From Candidatus Obscuribacter sp. (lineage in GTDB: Bacteria; Cyanobacteriota; Vampirovibrionia; Obscuribacterales; Obscuribacteraceae), in contig JADJQZ010000001.1 in NCBI GenBank assembly GCA_016712465.1, positions 1,364,001 through 1,428,000 on the forward strand: a stretch of 64,000 bases of DNA, written 5' to 3'. The position numbers and the translations under genes are program-made. Positions 1 through 9,166 of the stretch are shown piece by piece; position 1 is the stretch's first letter, and the number at the start of each line of letters is the position of its first letter. A model generated the notes under the pieces. It ran no database searches. It had not been told where the DNA came from and was given only the letters and a program-made list of their open reading frames with translations.

Positions 1-779
1 GTTTCGACACAATCGGCATCGACCTCGTAGCCATGTGCGCCAATGACATAATCTGTGTAGGGGCGGCTCCCGCTCTCTTCCTCGACTACTATGCCTGCGG
101 CAGTCTCGACCTCAAGCGCAGCACCAGCCTGATTGAGGGTATTGTGGCCGGTTGCAAGCTGGCTGATATGCTTCTGGTTGGCGGTGAGACGGCGGAGATG
201 CCCGACCTCTACCAGAGTAACCATTTTGACCTGGCCGGTTTTGCCGTAGGTTTTGTGGCCGAAGGCAAACTGCTCACCGGTGAGAGCCTCAAGGAGGGAG
301 ACTTCTTGGTGGCTGTCTCTTCCAGCGGCTTGCACTCCAACGGCTTCTCTCTGGCCCGCAAACTTATACCGGAAGGCTCGCCATTGCGGGCTGAGCTTCT
401 CACACCCACTGAAATTTATGTGAGACCCTTCCTGCAAGTGTTGAATGAGTTGGGCTCTGAACTGACCGGTGCTGCTAATATCACCGGCGGTGGCTGGACC
501 AACTTGCTCAGACTCAATAAAGATTGCGGTTTTGCCCTGAAAGCCATGGAACTAAGCCCGGTCTTTGAAGAGCTTGCCAGGCATGTGGAGCCGGCAGAGC
601 TTTACCGTACTTTCAATATGGGCATGGGCTTTGCCGTCATGGTCAGGAGTGCGGAATCGGCCCGTGCGGCCATCGATATTTTTGCCAGAGCCGGTTTTGC
701 CGCTTCCGTACAGGGACAGGTGAAAAGCGGGCACGGAGTCGAGATAGACTGCGGAAAATCTACAATTTTTCTAGAGTGA
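1..779 (+). CDS. purM: Phosphoribosylformylglycinamidine cyclo-ligase (AIR synthetase), 5' end missing
   Basis: Makes aminoimidazole ribonucleotide from FGAM and ATP in de novo purine synthesis, in the cytoplasm. The frame is open from base 3 to the TGA at 777-779, so the gene starts upstream of the window; about 258 codons of a usual ~340 are visible. Recognisable AIR-synthase stretches are AMCANDIICVGA, the VGGETAEMP loop and NITGGGWTNL in the C-terminal half. The stop overlaps a possible GTG of the next frame, and purH, purE and purK follow within a few bases, so this is the first visible gene of a purine operon. The first ATG in the window (33) is internal and not the start. Confidence 0.95.
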   Translation, partial: FDTIGIDLVAMCANDIICVGAAPALFLDYYACGSLDLKRSTSLIEGIVAGCKLADMLLVGGETAEMPDLYQSNHFDLAGFAVGFVAEGKLLTGESLKEGDFLVAVSSSGLHSNGFSLARKLIPEGSPLRAELLTPTEIYVRPFLQVLNELGSELTGAANITGGGWTNLLRLNKDCGFALKAMELSPVFEELARHVEPAELYRTFNMGMGFAVMVRSAESARAAIDIFARAGFAASVQGQVKSGHGVEIDCGKSTIFLE

Positions 780-826
780 GTGTTGCAAAATTAGCTACCA
801 GGAAAACTAGCTACCAGGGGGATGAA

Positions 827-2431
827 ATGCTGACAGTATTGGCAAGCGTATTTGACAAGACCGGGCTCGTAGAGCTTCTCAAAGCTCTTTCGGAAGTTGA
901 GCAGGTGAAAGTGATAGCCACAGGCTCCACTTGCGGCTACCTGCGCGAGCATGGTTTTGACGGCGTCAAGGTGGAAGACATGACGGGCTTCCCCGAGATT
1001 CTTGATGGACGGGTCAAGACCCTTCATCCCCGGGTCTTTGCCGGTGTGCTGGCCAGAGCTTCGGAGGCTGACCGGGCTACTTTGAAAGAACACAACATCA
1101 GCGAAATCGATGTGGTAGTTGTGAATTTGTATCCCTTTGCTGAGAAAATGAAGCTCGGACTGAAGCTTTCCGAACTGATAGAGTTCATTGATATCGGTGG
1201 TCCCAGCTTGCTGAGAGCCGGCTCCAAAAACTATGACCGGGTTGCGGTTTTGTCTAGCCCCAGCCAGTATCAGGCTTTTGCCGAGGCCGTCAAAGCCGGC
1301 AAGGCCGATAAAGCCTACCGCTTGCAGTTGGCAGCCGCCGTCTTTGCCCAGACCAAAGAATATGACGGCTTGATAGAGCAAGTGTTGAGTGCCGCTGCCA
1401 GAGGCGAAGAAGCCGAGAGCGCTCATTTCCCGGCTGCCGTCTCCTTGAGTCTGAAGCAGGTGAGCACCCTTCGTTATGGTGAAAATCCGCATCAGGCTGC
1501 GGCCTGGTATCAACCGCCCCGCCTGGCCGAAGGTCTGGAAGCCGATAGTTTCCCGCCCTTTGAACAGTTGGCCGGCAAAGAGCTTTCCGCCAACAATATT
1601 GTTGACTGCTACGCCCTGGTTCGCATTTTGCGCGATATTCGCAAAGCCACATCAAGCGCTGCTGAAGCTGCCTGTATCATCAAGCACAATAATCCCTGCG
1701 GCGTGGCTATCGGTAAGACCACGGAAGAAGCCTTCGACCGGGCTTACGGCACCGACCCGCTTTCCGCTTTCGGCGGCATTTATGGCTTTTCCGGCAATGT
1801 AGACGGTGCTCTTGCCGCCAAGATCGTTCAAGGTTTCGTGGAAATAGTCGCCGCTCCCTCTTTCAGTGAAGAAGCACTCAAGACCTTTGCTTCCAAAAAG
1901 AATATGCGCGTGCTCAAATTGAAAGCCGGTTTGCTGGGCGAAGCCAATACCGCCTCTGCGGAAGCCAATCCGATTCGTATTAAGGATATGGGCGACTTTG
2001 GTTTGATCCTTGAGAAAGATGTTGAAAAGCCGGTATCCGTAGCCGAGTTTGAAACCGCCTGCGGTGACGGAAAGCTTGCCGTAAGCCTTAAAGATGATCT
2101 GGCTTTTGCCTGGAATGTGGTCAAGCATCTGACTTCCAATGCCATCGTCGTGGTAAAAGACGGCAACGCCGTCGGCTTCGGTATTGGTCAGACCAGCCGG
2201 GTCGCTTCGGTGAAACTGGCTCTGGCTCAGGGTGGTGCACTCTGCCAGGGGGCGATTATGGCCAGTGATGCTTTCTTCCCCAATGTGGACAGCATCGAAG
2301 AGGCCGCCGCCCATGGTATCAAGGTAATTATCCAGCCGGGCGGTAGCATCAAAGATAAAGATGTCATTGCTAAAGCTCAGGAACTGGGCGTGACCATGCT
2401 TCTCACCGGTCAGCGCTGTTTCCGTCACTGA
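827..2431 (+). CDS. purH: Bifunctional AICAR formyltransferase / IMP cyclohydrolase
   Basis: Catalyses the last two purine steps, AICAR to FAICAR to IMP. The N-terminal third carries the IMP cyclohydrolase part (GSTCGYLREHG, DGRVKTLHPRVFAG, NLYPF, DIGGPSLLRA) and the rest is the formyltransferase (RYGENPHQAA, IIKHNNPCGVA, DPLSAFGG, GIGQTSRV, SDAFFPN, QPGGSIKD, ending TGQRCFRH). I start it at ATG 827 because AGGGGG lies a few bases upstream; the GTG at 776 in the same frame overlaps the purM stop but adds 17 unconserved residues. The resulting 534 residues fits the family. An 11-base sequence TAGCTACCAGG is repeated just upstream (792-802, 808-818). Confidence 0.97.
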   Translation: MLTVLASVFDKTGLVELLKALSEVEQVKVIATGSTCGYLREHGFDGVKVEDMTGFPEILDGRVKTLHPRVFAGVLARASEADRATLKEHNISEIDVVVVNLYPFAEKMKLGLKLSELIEFIDIGGPSLLRAGSKNYDRVAVLSSPSQYQAFAEAVKAGKADKAYRLQLAAAVFAQTKEYDGLIEQVLSAAARGEEAESAHFPAAVSLSLKQVSTLRYGENPHQAAAWYQPPRLAEGLEADSFPPFEQLAGKELSANNIVDCYALVRILRDIRKATSSAAEAACIIKHNNPCGVAIGKTTEEAFDRAYGTDPLSAFGGIYGFSGNVDGALAAKIVQGFVEIVAAPSFSEEALKTFASKKNMRVLKLKAGLLGEANTASAEANPIRIKDMGDFGLILEKDVEKPVSVAEFETACGDGKLAVSLKDDLAFAWNVVKHLTSNAIVVVKDGNAVGFGIGQTSRVASVKLALAQGGALCQGAIMASDAFFPNVDSIEEAAAHGIKVIIQPGGSIKDKDVIAKAQELGVTMLLTGQRCFRH

Positions 2432-2438
2432 GGTGCCC

Positions 2439-2990
2439 ATGTCTGAAAGAACAGATGTCGCCAATAAGCCTCCGGCCAGAATTCCTCTTGTAGGTCTCGT
2501 TATGGGGAGCCAGTCGGACTACAAGGTGATGGTGCATGCCAGGGAAATTCTGGTGCGGGCGGAAGTGCCTCATGAGACCCTGGTGGTCAGTGCCCACCGC
2601 ACCCCCGAGCGTATGTACGAGTACGGTCAGAGCGCTCAGGGGCGCGGTCTCAAGGTGATTATTGCCGGTGCCGGCGGGGCCGCCCACCTGCCCGGCATGC
2701 TCTCCAGTTTGACGGCCTTGCCTGTGCTCGGCGTGCCGGTGCCCGGCAGCAATTTGTCCGGGCTCGACAGCCTCCTTTCTATAGTGCAGATGCCCGGCGG
2801 CGTTCCTACCGCCACCTTTGCCGTTGGTAAGGCTGGTGCCGTCAACGCCGCTCTCTTTGCCATAAAGATTCTCGCCCTTGAGAGCGGGAACGAGAAACTG
2901 GCCCATTTTCTGACCATGGAAAGACAACGCCGGGCTGATGAAGCAATTGCCTCCAGCGACCAATTGCTCGATTTTGATGGGCATCTCTAA
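2439..2990 (+). CDS. purE: N5-carboxyaminoimidazole ribonucleotide mutase
   Basis: Converts N5-CAIR (made by PurK) to CAIR in purine synthesis. The class I PurE core is complete: VMGSQSD near residue 22, the SAHRTPERM loop, AGAGGAAHLPGM, and PVLGVPV followed by SIVQMPGGVPTAT. ATG 2439 sits just behind GAGGTG, which also overlaps the end of purH; the GTG at 2433 in the same frame is an alternative. 183 residues, slightly longer than typical because of a short polar N-terminal extension and a C-terminal tail. Next to purK, so the bacterial two-enzyme PurK/PurE route is used. Confidence 0.96.
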   Translation: MSERTDVANKPPARIPLVGLVMGSQSDYKVMVHAREILVRAEVPHETLVVSAHRTPERMYEYGQSAQGRGLKVIIAGAGGAAHLPGMLSSLTALPVLGVPVPGSNLSGLDSLLSIVQMPGGVPTATFAVGKAGAVNAALFAIKILALESGNEKLAHFLTMERQRRADEAIASSDQLLDFDGHL

Positions 2991-3003
2991 AGGAGACCTT
3001 AGC

Positions 3004-4155
3004 TTGAAGGTTGTTGGAATTTTAGGCGGTGGGCAATTGGGGCTCTTCCTGAGCCAGAGTCTTGCCCGCCTCGGCGCTGCCACTGCCGTGTTTGATCCGG
3101 ATCTGGAGGCGCCGACCCATCGGCATACGGCTGCCGCTTTTCCCTACCCTTTTACCGACCAGGAAAAACTCAGGCAGTTTGAAGATCTGTCCGATGTCAT
3201 CACCTATGAATTCGAACACCTGCCTGTCAGTGTGCTCTCAACCATGGCAGAGCATGAGAGCCTCTTCAGACCTTCTCTCAAGGTTCTGGCAGTGGCTCAA
3301 GATCGCCTCATGGAGAAATGCTTTTTGCGTGACAAGCATTTCCCGGTGGTGGATTTTCTAGCCATCGAAAAGAAAGAAGACCTTGCTGCTTTCGAGCAAT
3401 TTGGGCTGCCTTGTCTGGTCAAGACGGTACGGGGCGGCTACGACGGCAAAGGGCAAAAAAGGCTCAAGAGCGAGGCGGAAAGGCAGGCGTTCTTGCCGGA
3501 ACTGCTTGCGCGCCTCGAACGGGGCGAGACAATGGTGGCGGAAAAACTGATAGACCTCAGTCTGGAGATGAGTTGCATTGTAGCCAGGCAGAAAGGCCGC
3601 TGCGTTACCATGCCCGTCTTTGAAAATGTCCACAAAGATTCGATTCTGGATACCACGGTCTTTCCCTCCAGTCTCTCTAGAGAGTTGGATGCCGGGGTGA
3701 GAAAATTGGCCTGCGATATCGCAGCAGCACTTGATGTGGAAGGGCTCTTGACCGTTGAATTTTTCTTGAGCGGGCAGGACATTTTTGTAAACGAGCTGGC
3801 GCCTCGCCCTCATAATTCCGGGCATCTTTCCATGCAGGCTTTCAATTTAAGCCAGTTCGACTTGCTTTCTCGAATCTTGCTCGACATACCCATTGCCGAT
3901 TGCGAGCCCATTTCCGAACAGGCTTTTGCCATGGCCAATATACTGGGCGATTGCTATTACCGGGACGGTGATCGTTCCACCCTCAATATGAAGGCCCTTG
4001 AGCAGGCTCCCGGTTTTGTGGAATTGCTTTTGTACGGCAAGCAGGAACCTAGAAAAGCTCGTAAAATGGGCCATCTGGTTTGCCGGGGGGCAACGCCGGC
4101 GGAAGCTTTACACCGGGCTCTGGCTCTTCGAAAGGCGTTGTCTAGCCCATCTTAA
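3004..4155 (+). CDS. purK: 5-(carboxyamino)imidazole ribonucleotide synthase
   Basis: ATP-grasp enzyme that carboxylates AIR to N5-CAIR for PurE. The N-terminal dinucleotide-like motif GILGGGQLG begins four residues in, followed by ITYEFEHLP, the ATP-grasp segment PCLVKTVRGGYDGKGQ and the C-terminal NELAPRPHNSGH. I chose TTG 3004 because AAGGAG lies 8 bases before it and the family motif starts immediately; an in-frame ATG at 2938 lies inside purE and would add 22 unrelated residues. 383 residues is normal. Last purine gene of this operon; the next gene begins 11 bases later and is probably cotranscribed. Confidence 0.95.
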   Translation: MKVVGILGGGQLGLFLSQSLARLGAATAVFDPDLEAPTHRHTAAAFPYPFTDQEKLRQFEDLSDVITYEFEHLPVSVLSTMAEHESLFRPSLKVLAVAQDRLMEKCFLRDKHFPVVDFLAIEKKEDLAAFEQFGLPCLVKTVRGGYDGKGQKRLKSEAERQAFLPELLARLERGETMVAEKLIDLSLEMSCIVARQKGRCVTMPVFENVHKDSILDTTVFPSSLSRELDAGVRKLACDIAAALDVEGLLTVEFFLSGQDIFVNELAPRPHNSGHLSMQAFNLSQFDLLSRILLDIPIADCEPISEQAFAMANILGDCYYRDGDRSTLNMKALEQAPGFVELLLYGKQEPRKARKMGHLVCRGATPAEALHRALALRKALSSPS

Positions 4156-4166
4156 GGGGGAACCAA

Positions 4167-5156
4167 TTGAGTCGGACTAAGCAGATAACGGCGGCGCTGT
4201 GTTTTACACTCGCCCTCCTGGTCTCAGCCGGAGCCGCTCTCCGGGCGCAGGACAAGAATGAGGCGCAGCCGGCGGAGCCTGCGGAATTCCCGGCCTTTCA
4301 GTTGGACTTAAAGCAGCAGTTCCTTTCTCCCTCCCTTTTGATGAAAGGCAAAGTCGCTTTTGATCCGGGTTTGAAAGTCTATTGTTTTACTTACAAAGGT
4401 TGCCGGGTCAGTTTGCTCTTATTGGATAGTCAGAAGCTGGCCTTGAAACCAGCACTGGCTTCCTCCGGTACCGAGCCTACCGAGATCTTGGCGGCCGGAA
4501 GAGGTGCGGTGGCTGCCACCAATGGTGGTTACTTCAATCTCTCCGATGGTAAGAGCACCAGTTTTGTGGTGTTGGACGGACGTCTGGTGGCTGATCCCAG
4601 AGAGAACAAGGCTCTAACTGGTAATCCCAGACTGAGAGCCTTTCTGCCTAAGATTTATGAGCGCAGCGAATTGCGCGTCTATCAAGACAAGCACGGCAAA
4701 ATTTCTTATGCCATCGCCGCTCATAGTGAAGCTGTTCCTGCCGCTCTCGCACTCAAGCACTCTCTACAAGGGGGCCCGCGTCTTCTGCCGCAGTTGACCG
4801 CCGAAGCGGAGGCTTTCCTGCGCACCGAGTCTGATGGCAAGGTCGTTGATTCTATCGGCGTCAATCGCACGGCGGCCCGCACTGCCGTAGCCTTTTTGAA
4901 AGACGGTCGGGCGCTTTTGGTTTCTTGCGCCGGTAAAGGGCAGGATGAGTTTTCTTCCGGTCTTACTCTGGCCGATTTGAGCGACTTGCTAAAATCTATC
5001 GGCGCTGTGGAAGCTCTCAATTTCGACGGCGGCACCTCTACAACCATGGTCTGCCGTGTCAAAGACAGCAAGAGTTCGGCAAAGTCTTACACTATGCTTA
5101 TTGGGCGTAAGCCGCAAACCCGCGTGCGGTCGGTCTTGCAAGTGGTTGGCCGGTAA
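4167..5156 (+). CDS. Exported phosphodiester-glycosidase-domain (NAGPA/DUF2233-like) protein
   Basis: Residues 8-27 form a hydrophobic signal segment ending near LRAQ, so the protein is exported. The rest matches the phosphodiester glycosidase fold (PF09992 type): NGGYF at residues 119-123, GVNRTAARTAVAF, and NFDGGTSTTM with the acidic residue at 287, ending in RSVLQVVG. Family members remove sugar phosphodiester caps or act on envelope polymers; the substrate here is not visible. Start TTG 4167 has AAGGGGG six bases upstream. It follows purK after 11 bases, so it may be read with the purine operon although no functional link is obvious. Confidence 0.82.
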   Translation: MSRTKQITAALCFTLALLVSAGAALRAQDKNEAQPAEPAEFPAFQLDLKQQFLSPSLLMKGKVAFDPGLKVYCFTYKGCRVSLLLLDSQKLALKPALASSGTEPTEILAAGRGAVAATNGGYFNLSDGKSTSFVVLDGRLVADPRENKALTGNPRLRAFLPKIYERSELRVYQDKHGKISYAIAAHSEAVPAALALKHSLQGGPRLLPQLTAEAEAFLRTESDGKVVDSIGVNRTAARTAVAFLKDGRALLVSCAGKGQDEFSSGLTLADLSDLLKSIGAVEALNFDGGTSTTMVCRVKDSKSSAKSYTMLIGRKPQTRVRSVLQVVGR

Positions 5157-6009
5157 GGGCGACTGTTTACAAGGTGGACCAGTCTCTATATTTTGATCAT
5201 GACAAGACGCTTTTGCGTGTTTTTATGAGACGCTTTTGGTGTAAATATGTGAAGAAACGAGAACGGTTCCCCAGCCTCACTGACGAACTGCACCAAGTCG
5301 CCAGCACCGGAGAACCGTTCCCTACCCCAAAGTCGCCACAGTTGTTAACAATACTAAGCAACCAGTCGACTCGCGCGGGCAAGAGTCCACTTCTCTTGGT
5401 CCGCACTACAGTTAGTATCATAGGCCAATGAGCTGCCTGACAATAGAGGTTTCGTTTAAGCACAAAATTAGATGTCCTTAGAGAAACACTTGCACTGCCT
5501 GCGGTGAAGTTTTCTAAGAATGGCTCTAGAGGCTGTCTTTGGAGTGTCGCTTAAAGCATTGTTTAGTATCGGAATTTGCATGAAATTCCTTCTAGCTTAT
5601 GCCGCAGCTGAAGCGGATTTCCGATGATATATCTCTTTTATGGATCTTTTTCTGTGTATTCTTCCGTTAATACAGAGCGCTGATGTTTCTCTCATTGAGA
5701 TGGCTGTAAGCCAATGCAGTGCTTGGTTTTCGGCTTTGTTGCGTTTTGTGGAACACTATTACATTTGTTGCTATTGTTGCAGGTATTGCAAATCGAAGCT
5801 GCGTTTCGGCAATGTATATAGACATGGCCGGTCTTTGACTGTCTCTTATATTTCACACTTTCTGTACAGTGCCTTTGCCATTGCCTGTGGTGCAGGTTCT
5901 TTAGCATCCTCTCAGTTGCTGTCTTTTATGCGATGGATATGTTTTTGGTGGCTTATGGTATCGGAATGGGTAAAATGCTAAACAGGTGATCCTTTAGCAG
6001 GTCTTCCAG
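5157..6009. other. 853-base region without a convincing gene
   Basis: Two plus-strand open frames exist (5174-5431 and 5640-5981), but neither has a ribosome site or a protein composition like the neighbours; the second is rich in Cys, Phe and Trp. A 9-base inverted pair GAACGGTTC (5261-5269) and GAACCGTTC (5312-5320) and a repeated AAGTCGCCA are the only structure noticed. The stretch is AT-richer than the flanking genes. It could hold a decayed gene, an untranslated leader for the transporter downstream, or an unrecognised RNA. Confidence 0.5.
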
Positions 6010-7263
6010 TTGACCAATAGTCATGACGAAAGCCCATATGCTGCCCTTAAGCTCAAAGACTTTCGTCTGCTTCTGCTTGGTCGCCTCTTTGTTACTCTTT
6101 CCGTACAGATTCACAGTCTTTGCGTGGGGTGGCAGGTTTACGAGCTAACCCACAATCCCCTGGTTCTGGGCTTGATCGGCCTGGCCGAGGCTCTCCCTGC
6201 TATCGCTGTCTCTCTCTATGCCGGACATGTGGCCGATATTTGCAACCGCCGTTACCTGGCGCTAGTTTCTTGTCTTCTTCTGTTTCTCAGCCTGGTTGCT
6301 CTTTGCTTCTTCTGTATGGGCTTGACCGGTGTTCCCCTGCTATACGCCATCTTTGCCGTCATTGTAGTAACCGGTGTGGCGCGAGGTTTCTACGGTCCGG
6401 CTGTTTTTGGACTCTTGTCCGATGTGGTGCCGCGTCCCCTCCTCGGCAATGCCGCGGCCTGGAACAGTGCCTGCTGGCAGGGGTCGGCCATGCTTGGTCC
6501 GATCATGGGTGGTTTCTTATACGGCGCCTTAGGTGCCGTTCATTCTTATATGCTCTCCGCCGCGCTCTTACTCTTTTCTCTGGTTTGTTTTTTGTTCTTG
6601 CGCAGCGCTTCCACCCTGAAAGCTTCCACGGCCGGAGTGATCGCCAATATAAAAGAAGGCCTGCGCTTCGTATTTACCAACGAACTGCTTTTAGGGGCGA
6701 TGTCTCTTGACTTGTTTGCTGTGCTCTTCGGCGGTGCCGTGGCACTTTTGCCGATTTTCAGTGCGGAAGTCTTCCACATGGGTCCCCAGGCTCTCGGCTT
6801 TCTTCGGGCCGCACCGCCGGTAGGGGCATTGCTGACAGCCTCTCTGCTCACCCATGTGCCTATTAAGAAGCATGCCGGACGCATCTTGCTTGCCTGCGTG
6901 GGGGGCTTCGGTCTCAGCATAATCGGCTTTGGGCTGTCGAGGAGTTTTGAACTATCGCTTGCTCTGCTCACTTTGAGCGGCATGTTGGACGGTGTCAGTG
7001 TTTATATAAGGGGCATTATCTACCAGCTTTCCACTCCCGATGAGCTGAAAGGGCGGGTATCTTCGGTGAACAATATATTTATTGGTTCCTCCAATGAAAT
7101 CGGAGAGTTCGAGTCGGGCGTAACGGCTCGCCTTATGGGTCTTGTGCCGGCAGTGGTATTCGGCGGGGCCATGACCTTACTGGTCGTGCTTTTAACTGCC
7201 TGGAAGGCACCCAAACTGCGCAATCTGGATATGCAGAACCTTTATCTGCGCGAGAGCCGTTGA
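6010..7263 (+). CDS. MFS transporter, EntS/MFS_3-like exporter
   Basis: 417 residues with about 12 hydrophobic helices. The first helix segment follows the family opening LKLKDFRLLLLGRL, and loop 2-3 reads GHVADICNRR, the MFS A-motif position. A long amphipathic central loop lies near residue 200-215. The arrangement resembles the enterobactin-exporter/macrolide-efflux branch of MFS. Substrate cannot be told from the sequence. Start is TTG 6010, with only a weak AGG-type ribosome site upstream; there is no ATG before the first helix. Confidence 0.85.
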   Translation: MTNSHDESPYAALKLKDFRLLLLGRLFVTLSVQIHSLCVGWQVYELTHNPLVLGLIGLAEALPAIAVSLYAGHVADICNRRYLALVSCLLLFLSLVALCFFCMGLTGVPLLYAIFAVIVVTGVARGFYGPAVFGLLSDVVPRPLLGNAAAWNSACWQGSAMLGPIMGGFLYGALGAVHSYMLSAALLLFSLVCFLFLRSASTLKASTAGVIANIKEGLRFVFTNELLLGAMSLDLFAVLFGGAVALLPIFSAEVFHMGPQALGFLRAAPPVGALLTASLLTHVPIKKHAGRILLACVGGFGLSIIGFGLSRSFELSLALLTLSGMLDGVSVYIRGIIYQLSTPDELKGRVSSVNNIFIGSSNEIGEFESGVTARLMGLVPAVVFGGAMTLLVVLLTAWKAPKLRNLDMQNLYLRESR

Positions 7264-7346
7264 GGTCTCCTTCTATTGAGAGGGTAGAATGTTAGAGCGG
7301 GTTTAATTTAAGCTCCATTCCCCCTTTCAGGTTTTACGGTTTCCAA

Positions 7347-9128
7347 GTGAAACTTCGCTTCTCCCAGCAGGTGCTCCTCTTAATCAGCCTACCGCTCCTT
7401 TTTCAGGTGGCTTTTATTGGGCTTCTCACGGCCAATCTAATTGAACTGAGAAACTCCTATCAGAAGGAGTCGGCCATTGCTGATGTCATGATATCTTTCA
7501 ATAATTTTCTCTCTCAGATTGTCACTTGTGCCGGTGCCCAGGCACTCTTTCAGATTTCCAAAGATGCTAAGAACAGGCAGTCCTTCGAGCAGAGCCTTAT
7601 CGCCATGCGGGCCGAGCAGAAAACTCTGCGCAACATGCTCATGCCTTTAGAGAGAGTTCGCAGCGAGGCTACCGAACTGGACGGACTTTTTACCTCGCTG
7701 GATGATTCCTTCCAGAAGGGGATGCGGGCTCTCGATACTCAGGACCAGGTAGATGCTACCGTTGCTTATATTCAGGCTCGTCGCACTACTGTCAAAGTAG
7801 AGAATCTGGCGCGGCGCCTGCGTCTTAAATTGAATGAGCAAAGACAGATCTTTGCCGAGAGGCAGGCGCAGACAAGCACTCGCACCTATATACTGGTGGG
7901 CGCCGGTTTTGTATTCAACATATTACTGGCGCTTCTGCTCTTTCTCTATTTTCAGCGCCGCACATCAAGACGCTTTGCACTACTTACGGAAAATATCACG
8001 GCCCTTGGTCTGGAGCGACCGCTTCTAAAAGCCCTTGCCGGTGTGGACGAACTGGCTCAATTGGACCGCACCCTGCATAAAGTGTCGGAGTCTCTGAAGG
8101 AAGCCCGCATCAAAGAGCAAGCGATTTTGACCAATGCCGCCGATTTCATTTGCTCAATTGATGCCGGTTTGCGCCTGACGGCCATCAATCCGGCCGTGGA
8201 AGCCGTCTTTGCCGTCAGTCAGGATGAATTGCTTGGGCGTAACATCAACTCTCTGGTGCCCCCTAAGAATGCGCAGTTCGTGCTGGAGAGATTCAAGCAG
8301 ATAGCACAGGATAGAGCCGGCTCCTTTGAGCTGGCTATCGTCAACCACGACGGACGGGAAGTAGAGTTGTCCTGGAACGTCATCTGGTCTGAGCCGCTTC
8401 AGAGCTACTTCTGTGTTGCTCACGATATCACCGAGCGCAAAAAACTGGAGCGTTTGAAGCAGGAATTTGTGGCCATGCTCTCTCACGATATGCGTGCGCC
8501 GCTTACTTCACTGCAACTGACTTTGAATGTACTCTCCTCCACTGCTGATCAATTAAATGAAAAATCGGCTCAGCGTGTGGCCCGTGCCGAAGCCTCGGTG
8601 AAGGTGCTGGTAGATATGATCAGCGAACTGTTGGAGATGGAGAAGCTACAGTCGGATGTGTTCGTTCTGGAATGCCAGACCTGCTCTTTGAATAATCTGG
8701 TGGAGGAAGCGCTTTCACTGGTGGAGGAAAGCGGTAAAGCTAAGCATCTTAGCCTCAAAAAGGCTCTGGAGCCTATCGAGGTCAGTTGTGACGGGGAGCG
8801 TATCGTGCGAGTCTTGACCAATTTGCTCTTCAATGCCATCAAGTTTTCACCACAGGGAGGGCAAATCGCCGTCACCATAAGCAGAAGCGGTGAATTCGTG
8901 ACAGTGGAAGTGTCCGATCAGGGACCGGGTATACCGGAGAATATGCAAGAGCTGGTGTTCGAGCGGTTTCGCCAGGTAGACTCGGGAGAGGGGCGGGGGG
9001 CGTCAGCCTCGGGGACCGGTCTTGGTCTGGCCATCTGTAAGGCTATAATCGCCGCTCACAGGGGCGAGATAGGGGTGCGCAGCCAGTTAGGGAAAGGCAG
9101 TGTATTCTGGTTTAAAATACCTGTTTAG
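7347..9128 (+). CDS. Membrane sensor histidine kinase with PAS domain
   Basis: 593 residues. Two membrane helices (about 8-28 and 178-200) flank an extracytoplasmic helical sensor region of the CHASE3 kind, followed by a HAMP-like linker, a PAS domain (about 255-365, ending HDITERKKLERL), a HisKA dimerisation helix with phospho-acceptor His380 in MLSHDMRAPL, and a HATPase domain with NLLFNAIKF (N box), DQGPGIP (G1), FERFRQ (F box) and GTGLGLAI (G2). No receiver domain is attached and no response regulator is adjacent; the nearest is the OmpR-type gene at 32167-32841, so pairing is unknown. Start GTG 7347 has no strong ribosome site. Confidence 0.92.
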   Translation: MKLRFSQQVLLLISLPLLFQVAFIGLLTANLIELRNSYQKESAIADVMISFNNFLSQIVTCAGAQALFQISKDAKNRQSFEQSLIAMRAEQKTLRNMLMPLERVRSEATELDGLFTSLDDSFQKGMRALDTQDQVDATVAYIQARRTTVKVENLARRLRLKLNEQRQIFAERQAQTSTRTYILVGAGFVFNILLALLLFLYFQRRTSRRFALLTENITALGLERPLLKALAGVDELAQLDRTLHKVSESLKEARIKEQAILTNAADFICSIDAGLRLTAINPAVEAVFAVSQDELLGRNINSLVPPKNAQFVLERFKQIAQDRAGSFELAIVNHDGREVELSWNVIWSEPLQSYFCVAHDITERKKLERLKQEFVAMLSHDMRAPLTSLQLTLNVLSSTADQLNEKSAQRVARAEASVKVLVDMISELLEMEKLQSDVFVLECQTCSLNNLVEEALSLVEESGKAKHLSLKKALEPIEVSCDGERIVRVLTNLLFNAIKFSPQGGQIAVTISRSGEFVTVEVSDQGPGIPENMQELVFERFRQVDSGEGRGASASGTGLGLAICKAIIAAHRGEIGVRSQLGKGSVFWFKIPV

Positions 9129-9166
9129 ATTCGAAAGGTTTTATAGGTAGCCAGGGGTTTTGGTCG

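Noticed and set aside
791..1513. Large open frames antisense to purH, and another at 1652-2464
   Set aside because: They lie fully under purH, which has complete conserved motifs; they are shadows of its codon bias.
5640..5981. 113-residue frame in the long intergenic gap
   Set aside because: No ribosome site, abnormal Cys/Trp/Phe content, no recognisable motif.
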